Part shown: in pieces, positions 1-5,749 of the stretch
Position numbering within the stretch: the stretch's first letter is position 1
How the letters are laid out: each line of letters opens with the position of its first letter
Source: Amphritea sp.
GTDB taxonomy: Bacteria; Pseudomonadota; Gammaproteobacteria; Pseudomonadales; Balneatricaceae
Direction: 5' to 3'
NCBI GenBank assembly: GCA_018067325.1
Contig: JAGPUU010000031.1
Span: forward strand, 1-9,695
DNA length: 9,695 bases
The notes under the pieces: generated by a model
Told to the model about the DNA's origin: nothing
The model's input: only the letters and a program-made list of their open reading frames with translations
Databases searched by the model: none
Translations under genes and position numbers: made by a program

Positions 1-33
1 AAGCCCCATGTTACCTAATACCTAAACATGAAA

Positions 34-77
34 TAGGGACCTGCTCGTAAGGTCCCTAGACAAGGTTATGTCTTGTC
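34..77 (-). terminator. Two adjacent hairpins, possible terminator of the small membrane ORF
   Basis: TAGGGACC (34-41) and GGTCCCTA (51-58) form a perfect 8-bp stem with a 9-nt loop. Immediately beside it, GACAAG (59-64) and CTTGTC (72-77) form a second 6-bp stem that contains the stop codon (66-68) of the minus-strand ORF. Read on the minus strand, the stronger stem is followed by a T-rich but interrupted stretch (TATTTCATGTTT), so factor-independent termination is plausible but not textbook. Confidence 0.45.
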
Positions 78-305
78 GTCTGAAAACTCCTTACGACGGT
101 TCATCACCAATGATAAAAACTGTAAGTAGAGGCTCGCTACAGTAAAAGACACTAGGCCCCACCCTGCGCCCAGCAACGGATAGCTTTGCGATACGTTGAT
201 ATCGTAGCGATACAGCCCCGACCAGGCAGGTCTGATGAAATTGGCAACCTCGGCATAAAGTGACAAACAATTAGAATAATTTGAATAATTATTACAGAAT
301 ATCAA
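66..305 (-). CDS. Hypothetical small membrane protein or truncated remnant of one
   Basis: The reading frame gives 79 aa if read from a TTG at 303-305. No family is recognised. The first dozen residues are Asn/Ser/Tyr-rich and look like translated AT-rich non-coding DNA. From about residue 14 (LSLYAEVANFIRPAWSGLY) the composition becomes protein-like. One hydrophobic segment lies at about residues 44-67 and is followed by a basic end (NRRKEF), the pattern of a C-terminal membrane helix with a cytoplasmic tail. No Shine-Dalgarno sequence precedes the TTG. It may be the C-terminal end of a larger membrane protein whose front has been lost, or a small single-helix protein. Hairpins directly downstream are compatible with a once-functional transcription unit. 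Low confidence. Confidence 0.3.
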   Translation of the reverse strand: MIFCNNYSNYSNCLSLYAEVANFIRPAWSGLYRYDINVSQSYPLLGAGWGLVSFTVASLYLQFLSLVMNRRKEFSDDKT

Positions 306-340
306 TATAAAAAAACAAAGATATTTTCACTAGATCTATC

Positions 341-364
341 AAAAAAAGCACCTATGAAGGTGCC
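341..364 (-). terminator. Rho-independent terminator of the dehydrogenase-thioesterase operon
   Basis: GCACCT (348-353), loop ATGA, AGGTGC (358-363) is a perfect 6-bp stem. On the minus strand it is followed directly by seven T residues (341-347 are all A on the plus strand). It lies about 57 bp past the stop codon of the thioesterase gene, the last gene of the minus-strand operon. Confidence 0.8.
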
Positions 365-420
365 AAAAGGACTCGATTAAAAGCCATGAGGAGAAACATT
401 TTCCTGATGAGTTATGATTC

Positions 421-825
421 TTATAAATCATTTACCTCTGTATGAATTGGTAGCTTTTTCCCTAACTCATCCACGGCTACGTAGATAAAATTAGCTTCTG
501 TAACTTTATGCTTCTGGACTTTTTGTGAGCAGTTGTGGGGGGAAGCATAAACTTCAAGATGAATAGTCATCGATGTCTTTCCAAGCTTATCTATTTTGCC
601 GTAGCAATAAACCACATCACCGACCCTTACGGGCTCAATGAAGGACATCGCTTCCACCGCTACTGTTGCGACACTACCATCACTCATCTGGCTGGCAAGA
701 ATGCTACCTGCAATATCCATTTGTGACATAATCCAACCGCCAAATATATCCCCATTAGGATTAGTATCTGCTGGCATAGCCAATGTCTGTAGTAACAATG
801 TGTTTACTTGATTCATCATATTCAT
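421..825 (-). CDS. yciA: YciA-like acyl-CoA thioesterase (hotdog fold)
   Basis: This 134-aa protein hydrolyses acyl-CoA to free acid plus CoA in the cytoplasm, judging by its family. It carries the YciA signature in the order expected: LAMPADTNPNGDIFGGWIMS (residues 15-34), MDIAG with the conserved acidic residue D37, VEAMSFIEPVRVGDVVYCY (57-75), and the late strand EANFIYVAVDELGK (110-123). Its length matches the roughly 130-aa YciA proteins, which hydrolyse a broad range of acyl-CoA esters. It is the last gene of the minus-strand operon, 61 bp after the E2 stop, with a hairpin in the gap and a terminator after it. The Shine-Dalgarno sequence is weak, and ATGs at residues 1, 3 and 4 are all possible starts. 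Placement behind a 2-oxoacid dehydrogenase suggests it acts on that enzyme's acyl-CoA product, which is inference. The gene symbol is by family resemblance. Confidence 0.9.
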   Translation of the reverse strand: MNMMNQVNTLLLQTLAMPADTNPNGDIFGGWIMSQMDIAGSILASQMSDGSVATVAVEAMSFIEPVRVGDVVYCYGKIDKLGKTSMTIHLEVYASPHNCSQKVQKHKVTEANFIYVAVDELGKKLPIHTEVNDL

Positions 826-851
826 ATCAATGTGTCAGTTAGGAAGGCTGA

Positions 852-871
852 ATGTCATCGGTAGATGACAT
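852..871 (-). promoter_or_regulatory. Intercistronic hairpin between E2 and thioesterase genes
   Basis: ATGTCATC (852-859), loop GGTA, GATGACAT (864-871) is a perfect 8-bp stem. On the minus strand it lies 15 nt after the E2 stop codon and about 26 nt before the thioesterase start. No T-run follows it, so it is unlikely to be a simple terminator. It may protect the upstream mRNA from 3' decay or lower expression of the thioesterase relative to E2. Confidence 0.5.
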
Positions 872-886
872 CCAGGTACCTAGACA

Positions 887-2422
887 CTACTTACCCCAGC
901 TCTCAATCGTTTCTACGAAATGACTCAGAAAGAGATTAGTCTGGTACGCATCAACAGCTCTATGATCAATACTGAGAGATACATAACATTTAGGACGTAT
1001 CTTGATCATGTCTTCACCATCGATACTTTCAACAACAGCTCTCTTCTCAAGCTTACCAATACCCAGAATAGCCACCTCAGGTTGATTAATAATTATTGGT
1101 GCGGCAAAGAGACTGCCACTAACGCCATGATTAGATATAGTAAAAGTACCGTCTTTCATGTCAGCAGCCGTTAATTTTCCATGGCGCGCTCTATCGGTTT
1201 GTTGCTGCAGTGCTTTAGCAATTTCAAATAAATTTTTATCCTGTACCTGCTTCACAACAGGTACAACAAGTCCTTCATCGCCTAGCGCTGTACCAATTCC
1301 AATGTTGATATCTTCAAAGATTTCTAGCGCCTCTTCATGAAACCGTGCATTCATAACAGGTACTTCTTGCATCGCCTTCGCAGTAGCAGCTAAGAAATAG
1401 GCCGTAAACGTTAGCTTTACTCCAGCTTCAATAAAGCCCATTTTGCACATACTTCTGTGCTCAATAATGCTGCTCATATCCATTTCAAAAACACTGGTTA
1501 CGTGCGGCGAAGTATGGAGCAGGCTTTCTACCATATGAGATGCTATCGCTTTGCGCATTGCTGTGTGAGGAACAAACCTGCTAACCATATGCTTGGCACT
1601 TGAGCTCGAATGAGCCATTACTTCATTAGTTTTCTTTGTTGAAGCAGCTACATTTACGAATTCAATAACATCATTTTTTGTTACCCTACCACCCAGACCA
1701 CTTCCAGAAATTTGCTCTATATTCAGCTTATTTTCATCTAGTAACCGACGAACAGCGGGGCCGATTAGATGACGTGAGCTTCTTATACCAGCTTCTGCTA
1801 TTTTCAATGGCTGCGCTGTTGCTGTTTCTACCTGACTGCTATTGGTTAAGCTGGCGTTAGTTGCTTCCCCTGCTTCCAATTTACCAAGAACGCTAGCTTC
1901 TCCAATCTCATCATTTGCCTGCTTTTCTTGAGTGAGAAGCACCCCACTCACGGGCGCGTTAACCTCCATAGTCACTTTGTCGGTTTCAAGCTCCAGCACC
2001 GGCGCACCCTGCTCGACATACCCCCCCACATCAACAAGCCAATTTGCCACTTTTGCTGTAGTACCTTCTAGTTGATCCGTAGCAAGTTTAATCTCAACTA
2101 TCTCTTTATCATTAGGCAAAGAAGTCTTTTCTTCAGATACAGGATCTCTCGACATTGAGTTTTCAGGCGCACTCTTATCTCTGCTATTTATAAAGCCTAA
2201 TATCGTCTCTTCTCCTACCTGCTCACCAGGAGTCGCTATGATTTTAGCCATTGTTCCATCTATTTCAGCACATACCTCCATGGTTACCTTATCCGTTTCC
2301 AACTCGAGCAACGGCGCCCCTTTTTTAACTGATTGACCTTCTGTAACCAGCCATTCGGATACCTTAGCAACAGTTCCTTCCAAAGCGTCAGCAGGAAGGG
2401 TAATTGACATTGATTCATTCAT
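887..2422 (-). CDS. 2-oxoacid dehydrogenase E2, dihydrolipoyl acyltransferase with two lipoyl domains
   Basis: This 511-aa protein carries acyl groups from E1 on swinging lipoyl arms and transfers them to CoA; it forms the core of the complex in the cytoplasm. Domains in order: lipoyl domain 1 (about 5-78, lipoylated lysine K45 in ETDKVTMEV), lipoyl domain 2 (about 108-183, K149 in the same motif), an Ala/Ser-rich linker, the peripheral-subunit-binding domain (218-257), a second linker, and the catalytic domain (about 282-511). Catalytic H487 and D491 are present in DHRAVDA, but the usual final Gly of DHRxxDG is Ala492. TFTISNHGVSGS (426-437) matches the conserved region before the active site. 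The ATG is well supported by AGGAGG with 7-nt spacing. The gene follows the E1 gene by 12 bp. Branched-chain or another acyl specificity cannot be fixed from sequence alone; a bkdB-like role is the best guess. Confidence 0.92.
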   Translation of the reverse strand: MNESMSITLPADALEGTVAKVSEWLVTEGQSVKKGAPLLELETDKVTMEVCAEIDGTMAKIIATPGEQVGEETILGFINSRDKSAPENSMSRDPVSEEKTSLPNDKEIVEIKLATDQLEGTTAKVANWLVDVGGYVEQGAPVLELETDKVTMEVNAPVSGVLLTQEKQANDEIGEASVLGKLEAGEATNASLTNSSQVETATAQPLKIAEAGIRSSRHLIGPAVRRLLDENKLNIEQISGSGLGGRVTKNDVIEFVNVAASTKKTNEVMAHSSSSAKHMVSRFVPHTAMRKAIASHMVESLLHTSPHVTSVFEMDMSSIIEHRSMCKMGFIEAGVKLTFTAYFLAATAKAMQEVPVMNARFHEEALEIFEDINIGIGTALGDEGLVVPVVKQVQDKNLFEIAKALQQQTDRARHGKLTAADMKDGTFTISNHGVSGSLFAAPIIINQPEVAILGIGKLEKRAVVESIDGEDMIKIRPKCYVSLSIDHRAVDAYQTNLFLSHFVETIESWGK

Positions 2423-2429
2423 AACTAAA

Positions 2430-2435
2430 CCTCCT
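2430..2435 (-). promoter_or_regulatory. Strong Shine-Dalgarno of E2 overlapping the E1 stop codon
   Basis: On the minus strand, TGAGGAGG joins the E1 stop codon (2435-2437) to a near-perfect AGGAGG that sits 7 nt before the E2 ATG. This arrangement fits translational coupling, giving matched synthesis of E1 and E2. Confidence 0.8.
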
Positions 2436-4540
2436 CACACTTCAATAAGATTCTGCATAGCCAGAGCTATACTTTGTACAGTTGGAACCGCTACATCTAG
2501 CAAATGGATATTATGAGGATTCGGTATATCCGGCATAGCCAATCGCTGAATTGGAGCATCTAAACTAAAAAACAGCTCGTCGGAAAGAGTAGCGGCGATT
2601 TCAGCGCCAAACCCAGCAGTCTTATTATCTTCATGAACAATTAAGCACCGAGCAGTTTTTTCCACTGATTTAAGCACGCTATCCTTATCCCAAGGCTGCA
2701 AGGTCCTAAGATCGATAACTTCGATACCCATATTTAGGTCCATTGCTGCTTTCTCACATCGTGAAACCATCGCCCCCCAGCAAACAACTGTTAGTTTATT
2801 TCCTGTGGTTAGGACCTTGGCCTGGCCAAAGGGAATAATGTACTCATCACCAGGATAAGGTCGGCGAGCCCAACTGTGGTCAAGTAAGTGCCTGTGCTCA
2901 AAGAAAATCGTAGGATTATTATCCCTTAAAGCATATCTCAGCAGACCTACTGCATCTTCCGCATTAGATGGCATAGCCAGTTGCCAGCCGACTTTGTGTA
3001 CCCATTCAACTTCATCACACATTGAGTGCCATGGGTCTCCTCTTCGAGCGAAACCACCAGGTATTCTAACGACCATCGGGGCAGCAAATTGATTATTTGT
3101 TCGCCATCGCATTATGCCAGTGTCACTTAATTGCTCTGCAGCGGGCTCAGCATACTTTCTGAATTGTATTTCAGGTACAGGCATCAGCCCGCTCAAAGCC
3201 ATACCGATGGAACGGCCAATAATCCCCTCTTCAGACAGACTAGTATCAAATACCCGACTATCTCCAAACTTATCATTTAGACCTAATGTTGCACCATGAA
3301 CACCGCCCTTCGGACCAACATCCTCACCAAACACGACAACCTTTGGGTTGGTTTCTAATTCATAATTGAGGGTTTTACGAATTGCCGTAAGCATGTTGAG
3401 CCGCGGGCCTTCTGGCTTAGATTCTATACTTTGCGTAGGAAAAGTATGACCGTCAGCTGCCAAGCCTCCTCGCAGTTGCGCCAGACCATCCTCCGCGTAA
3501 ACAAATTTAGTAAGGTTTTTCGGGTCAGGCTGTTTACGTTCTTTAGCTCGCTCCACAGATTCCTGGATCTTTATGTAGCTATCTTTCTCGAGTTCTAATA
3601 ACTCTTCGGAGGTCATTATGCTGTTCTTGAGGAGATACTCTTTAAGCTTAGGAAGTGGGTCTCTCTCAATCTCATCAGCGATAAATTCAGAAGATTTATA
3701 AGTTTGGGTATCCTGAAATGTATGTCCGCACAAACGAGGCACTTTCAGCCTTAGCAAACATGCCCCTTTACCTGACCGCACATATTCAACAGCTTCCCTA
3801 ATCAAATCAGGAGTCTGCTCTGGGTCTGTACCATCACCATCAATTATTTTGAGGTTTTTGTAGGCTTTAAGGTTCGCTACCTGATCACCGCCCGGTGTCT
3901 GAACAGTCTGAGGAACAGAGATACCGTAGCCATTGTCTTCGATATAAAAAAGGTGCGGTAGATTATTGGTCGTTGATATATTCAACGCTGCCCAGAACCC
4001 ACTGGTGGACATGGAAGAATCACCACCCATTGAAACAGCAATAGCTCCCGAATAATCAGCATTTTCCAGCTGATCTCTATGATAAACAATTGATTGTGCC
4101 CAGCCAGATATTGGTGTGTATTGAGCTCCTACTCCTCCACACATTGGGAAAAGCATACCTCCTGTTCTTTCAATATTGGGATAGTTACAAACAACTCCGA
4201 TATCTCGACCATCACTATATCCACCCTCCTTAGCCATCGGAGAGGCAACCACTTCATCTAGCTTGATTCCGAGACTCATTACAAATGGTCTAGAGCGGTA
4301 ATAACCTGTTGCAGCATCATTAGGGTGGGTTAGAAGAGAACCCAATAGAATTTGAGCAAAATCATGCCCACGGGCAGAAAACTGATTAAACACAAGTTTT
4401 GCTGGAACCAGTTCTTTCTCTTCAATTTCATCAAGAGCACGTGACTGCAGCATCAACCGACAAACTTGGATCCAATCAACCTCCGGTGTTTTATGTGAGG
4501 AAAACGCTGCTTTTTCTTGTTCTATAACTTCTTGTTTCAT
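2435..4540 (-). CDS. Single-chain fused E1 alpha/beta 2-oxoacid dehydrogenase (thiamine diphosphate)
   Basis: This 701-aa protein decarboxylates a 2-oxoacid with ThDP and passes the acyl group to lipoyl-E2. The alpha half spans about 1-345: FSARGHDFAQILLGS (54-68), YRSRPFVMSLG (81-91), the ThDP-binding stretch starting G173-D174 and ending at N203 (IEDNGYGISVP), and the loop PRLCGHTFQDTQ (268-279). The beta half spans about 380-701: FGEDVGPKGGV (404-414), FDTSLSEEGIIG with conserved E437, PEIQFRKYAEPAAEQ (456-470), and GDPWHS with likely catalytic H505. E1 alpha and beta are more often two polypeptides; here they are continuous with no frameshift. The third motif residue is Ser175 instead of the usual Gly (GDG). 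The start has a GGTGG Shine-Dalgarno with 6-nt spacing. Divergence from an Lrp-type gene suggests a branched-chain 2-oxoacid substrate, but pyruvate or acetoin-type activity is not excluded. Confidence 0.9.
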   Translation of the reverse strand: MKQEVIEQEKAAFSSHKTPEVDWIQVCRLMLQSRALDEIEEKELVPAKLVFNQFSARGHDFAQILLGSLLTHPNDAATGYYRSRPFVMSLGIKLDEVVASPMAKEGGYSDGRDIGVVCNYPNIERTGGMLFPMCGGVGAQYTPISGWAQSIVYHRDQLENADYSGAIAVSMGGDSSMSTSGFWAALNISTTNNLPHLFYIEDNGYGISVPQTVQTPGGDQVANLKAYKNLKIIDGDGTDPEQTPDLIREAVEYVRSGKGACLLRLKVPRLCGHTFQDTQTYKSSEFIADEIERDPLPKLKEYLLKNSIMTSEELLELEKDSYIKIQESVERAKERKQPDPKNLTKFVYAEDGLAQLRGGLAADGHTFPTQSIESKPEGPRLNMLTAIRKTLNYELETNPKVVVFGEDVGPKGGVHGATLGLNDKFGDSRVFDTSLSEEGIIGRSIGMALSGLMPVPEIQFRKYAEPAAEQLSDTGIMRWRTNNQFAAPMVVRIPGGFARRGDPWHSMCDEVEWVHKVGWQLAMPSNAEDAVGLLRYALRDNNPTIFFEHRHLLDHSWARRPYPGDEYIIPFGQAKVLTTGNKLTVVCWGAMVSRCEKAAMDLNMGIEVIDLRTLQPWDKDSVLKSVEKTARCLIVHEDNKTAGFGAEIAATLSDELFFSLDAPIQRLAMPDIPNPHNIHLLDVAVPTVQSIALAMQNLIEV

Positions 4541-4700
4541 CTATATCCACCGCTTCCTGGATGCTATTTCCAGTTTTATTATTTTCACCAAACAAGAAGT
4601 CATTTTATTCAAAACATTGTAAAATTATCTTTCTTAATTGCTTTAGACATACCTAATATAAAAATTTAATTTCTCATATTTAGATAAATAAGGAATTTAA
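4541..4700. promoter_or_regulatory. AT-rich divergent promoter region between E1 and Lrp-family genes
   Basis: These 160 bp separate two divergent genes and must hold both promoters. The stretch 4600-4700 is strikingly AT-rich, as is common for Lrp-family binding regions. No -35/-10 pair is good enough to call: a TTTAAT (4665-4670) on the plus strand and a TAAAAT (4602-4607) on the minus strand resemble -10 boxes but lack good partners, consistent with activator-dependent promoters. The regulator probably binds here, which is inferred from the arrangement only. Confidence 0.5.
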
Positions 4701-5168
4701 ATGCTTGATACATTTGATCTATCCATCCTTGCTGCTTTACAAAAAGACGGCCGCCTGAGTAATAGAGGATTAGCTGAAAAAATAGGCCTTTCCGCAGCTC
4801 CTTGTTGGCGGCGATTAAAGCGCCTAGAGGACGAAGGATATATACAGAGCTACACCGCTGAATTGGCGCCAAAGAAAGTCAATTTGAATGTTATTGCTTT
4901 TGCTTTGATATCAATGGACAACCACCATCCTGATACACTGCTATCTTTTCTGACAATCGTGGAAAAATGCCCCGAGATACAGGAATGCCACTCAGTAAGC
5001 GGACAATGTGATTATCTTCTTAAAATAATTACGAGGGACATGGAAAGTTATGAAGAGCTGTTAAATAATAAACTTCTTCAAGCGACGGGAATTCGTTCAA
5101 CAAGTACAATGTTCTCAATGAAACAACCTAAAGTAACAAGGGTACTTCCCTTGAGTGAATACCCGTAG
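4701..5168 (+). CDS. Lrp/AsnC-family transcriptional regulator, BkdR-like by context
   Basis: This 155-aa DNA-binding regulator has the two-part Lrp architecture. An N-terminal helix-turn-helix (residues 4-49) includes DLSILAALQKDGRLSN, LAEKIGLSAAPCWRRLKRLE and the wing-like EGYIQSY. A C-terminal ligand-sensing RAM domain (about 62-145) includes GQCDYLLKI (101-109), which matches the family's GxxDYLLK signature. Lrp-family proteins usually bind amino acids and form dimers to octamers. The ATG has AAGGA (4690-4694) with 6-nt spacing. Divergence from the E1-E2 operon mirrors bkdR beside the Pseudomonas putida branched-chain oxoacid dehydrogenase operon, where BkdR activates transcription in response to branched-chain amino acids. 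A similar role here is inference. Confidence 0.92.
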   Translation: MLDTFDLSILAALQKDGRLSNRGLAEKIGLSAAPCWRRLKRLEDEGYIQSYTAELAPKKVNLNVIAFALISMDNHHPDTLLSFLTIVEKCPEIQECHSVSGQCDYLLKIITRDMESYEELLNNKLLQATGIRSTSTMFSMKQPKVTRVLPLSEYP

Positions 5169-5372
5169 CAGCTTGTTGCCAAGAGGAATGGAACGCTTTC
5201 TTTGAATGAGTAGTGATACGTTTGCTTCAGCAACAAAACCATCTTCAAACGAACAGCCTTTAGCCGTAGCTTCTTTTCATTCATTAAACCCACCGCCCCT
5301 AACATTCCAATTGTTCGATGCTGAAACCATCCCCCTACCAAGATTAAAAAAGTTATAAACAACCACATGAAC

Positions 5373-5390
5373 ACTCAGAAATCTCTGAGT
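5373..5390 (+). terminator. Hairpin downstream of the Lrp-family gene, possible terminator
   Basis: ACTCAGA (5373-5379), loop AATC, TCTGAGT (5384-5390) is a perfect 7-bp stem. It is followed on the plus strand by CTGGCGCTGGTTTTACC, whose four T residues begin only 10 nt after the stem. It lies 205 bp past the regulator's stop codon and directly before the IS-like remnant, so it may instead belong to the old insertion boundary. Confidence 0.3.
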
Positions 5391-5400
5391 CTGGCGCTGG

Positions 5401-5526
5401 TTTTACCCCCATTTTTCGGACACCTAGTTAAGAGTAGACAATCTACTTTAACGAGGTATCTACATGTCCAATTTACGAAGCAAAAATTCCGCAGAGTAGA
5501 AGCGCAAAGCTGTGTCTCTAATTAAA
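5401..5526 (+). mobile_element. Probable left-end remnant of an IS3-family insertion sequence
   Basis: The stretch ACCCCCATTTTTCGGACACC (5405-5424) resembles the terminal region of IS3-family elements. About 40 bp later comes a Shine-Dalgarno-like GAGGT (5453-5457) and an ATG (5464) opening a frame that resembles the start of an IS3-type OrfA. After about 5526 the resemblance stops. No right end, DDE-domain coding region or target duplication was seen, so the element is a decayed fragment. The assignment rests on recalled family patterns and needs a database match. Confidence 0.4.
5464..5526 (+). pseudogene. Broken start of an IS3-type orfA transposase gene
   Basis: The frame reads MSNLRSKNSAE, then an in-frame TAG (5497-5499), then KRKAVSLI. 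IS3-family OrfA proteins commonly begin with a basic stretch followed by SAEFKREAVxLI-like residues and a helix-turn-helix. The TAG falls where Phe is expected (AEF-KR). The frame loses similarity after codon 21 and ends at a TAA about 45 nt later. Inactive in any case. Confidence 0.4.
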
Positions 5527-5594
5527 ATATTGGTACTCATAAAAATGTCTACCAAAGAGAAATAAAACAAATTAATTTAATTTCTAACAGATTG

Positions 5595-5606
5595 ATACAT
5601 ATGTAT
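5595..5606. repeat. Perfect 12-bp palindrome ATACATATGTAT
   Basis: A self-complementary 12-mer lies about 145 bp upstream of the solute-binding protein start and overlaps the possible -35 element TTGATA (5592-5597). It could be a dimeric repressor or activator site for the TRAP operon, but an AT-rich palindrome of this size can arise by chance. Confidence 0.3.
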
Positions 5607-5645
5607 TACTCATTATGTACTACGCTAAAAGAGACTCTATGTAGT

Positions 5646-5674
5646 TTGTAGAAGCGAACCACCACCTATGTAAT
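5646..5674 (+). promoter_or_regulatory. Candidate sigma70 promoter for the TRAP operon
   Basis: TTGTAG (5646-5651, 3 of 6 consensus bases) and TGTAAT (5669-5674, 5 of 6) are separated by exactly 17 nt. Transcription would start near 5681, leaving a leader of about 70 nt. A second possibility upstream is TTGATA (5592-5597, 5 of 6) with TGTACT (5616-5621, 4 of 6) at 18-nt spacing. Neither is proven. Confidence 0.3.
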
Positions 5675-5749
5675 AAGCTGTTCAGGATAGGCACATAGCT
5701 TCAGCACTATTAGAAAAACAATAAAACCTAAAAATAATAGGTGTTTCAA

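Larger units (their letters stand above)
5169..5749. other. 580-bp gap without an intact gene
   Basis: This stretch separates the regulator from the transport operon. It holds a perfect small hairpin (5373-5390), an apparent IS3-family left-end remnant (about 5401-5526), a 12-bp palindrome (5595-5606) and candidate promoter elements for the TRAP operon (5592-5674). All frames contain stops or give protein-unlike translations. The 98-aa minus-strand frame at 5078-5374 overlaps the regulator gene and is not convincing. Confidence 0.7.

Noticed and set aside
535..726. 63-aa plus-strand frame inside the thioesterase gene
   Set aside because: It is the antisense shadow of a strongly conserved coding region.
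421..4540. Acetoin or pyruvate dehydrogenase operon as the identity of the E1-E2 genes
   Set aside because: Not excluded, but acetoin clusters carry other genes (acoX, separate acoA/acoB, a sigma54 activator), classical gammaproteobacterial pyruvate E1 is a different homodimeric type, and the Lrp-type neighbour fits the branched-chain route better.
4666..4872. 68-aa minus-strand frame across the divergent promoter and the Lrp-family start
   Set aside because: It lies antisense to the helix-turn-helix coding region, without Shine-Dalgarno or family resemblance.
5078..5374. 98-aa minus-strand reading frame
   Set aside because: It overlaps the 3' end of the well-supported Lrp-family gene, has no recognisable domain, and its translation looks like antisense and intergenic sequence.
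5726..5742. ACCTA/TAGGT inverted repeat covering the binding-protein Shine-Dalgarno, possible RNA switch
   Set aside because: Five mostly A-T pairs with a 7-nt A-rich loop are too weak to block translation, and no ligand-binding structure precedes it.
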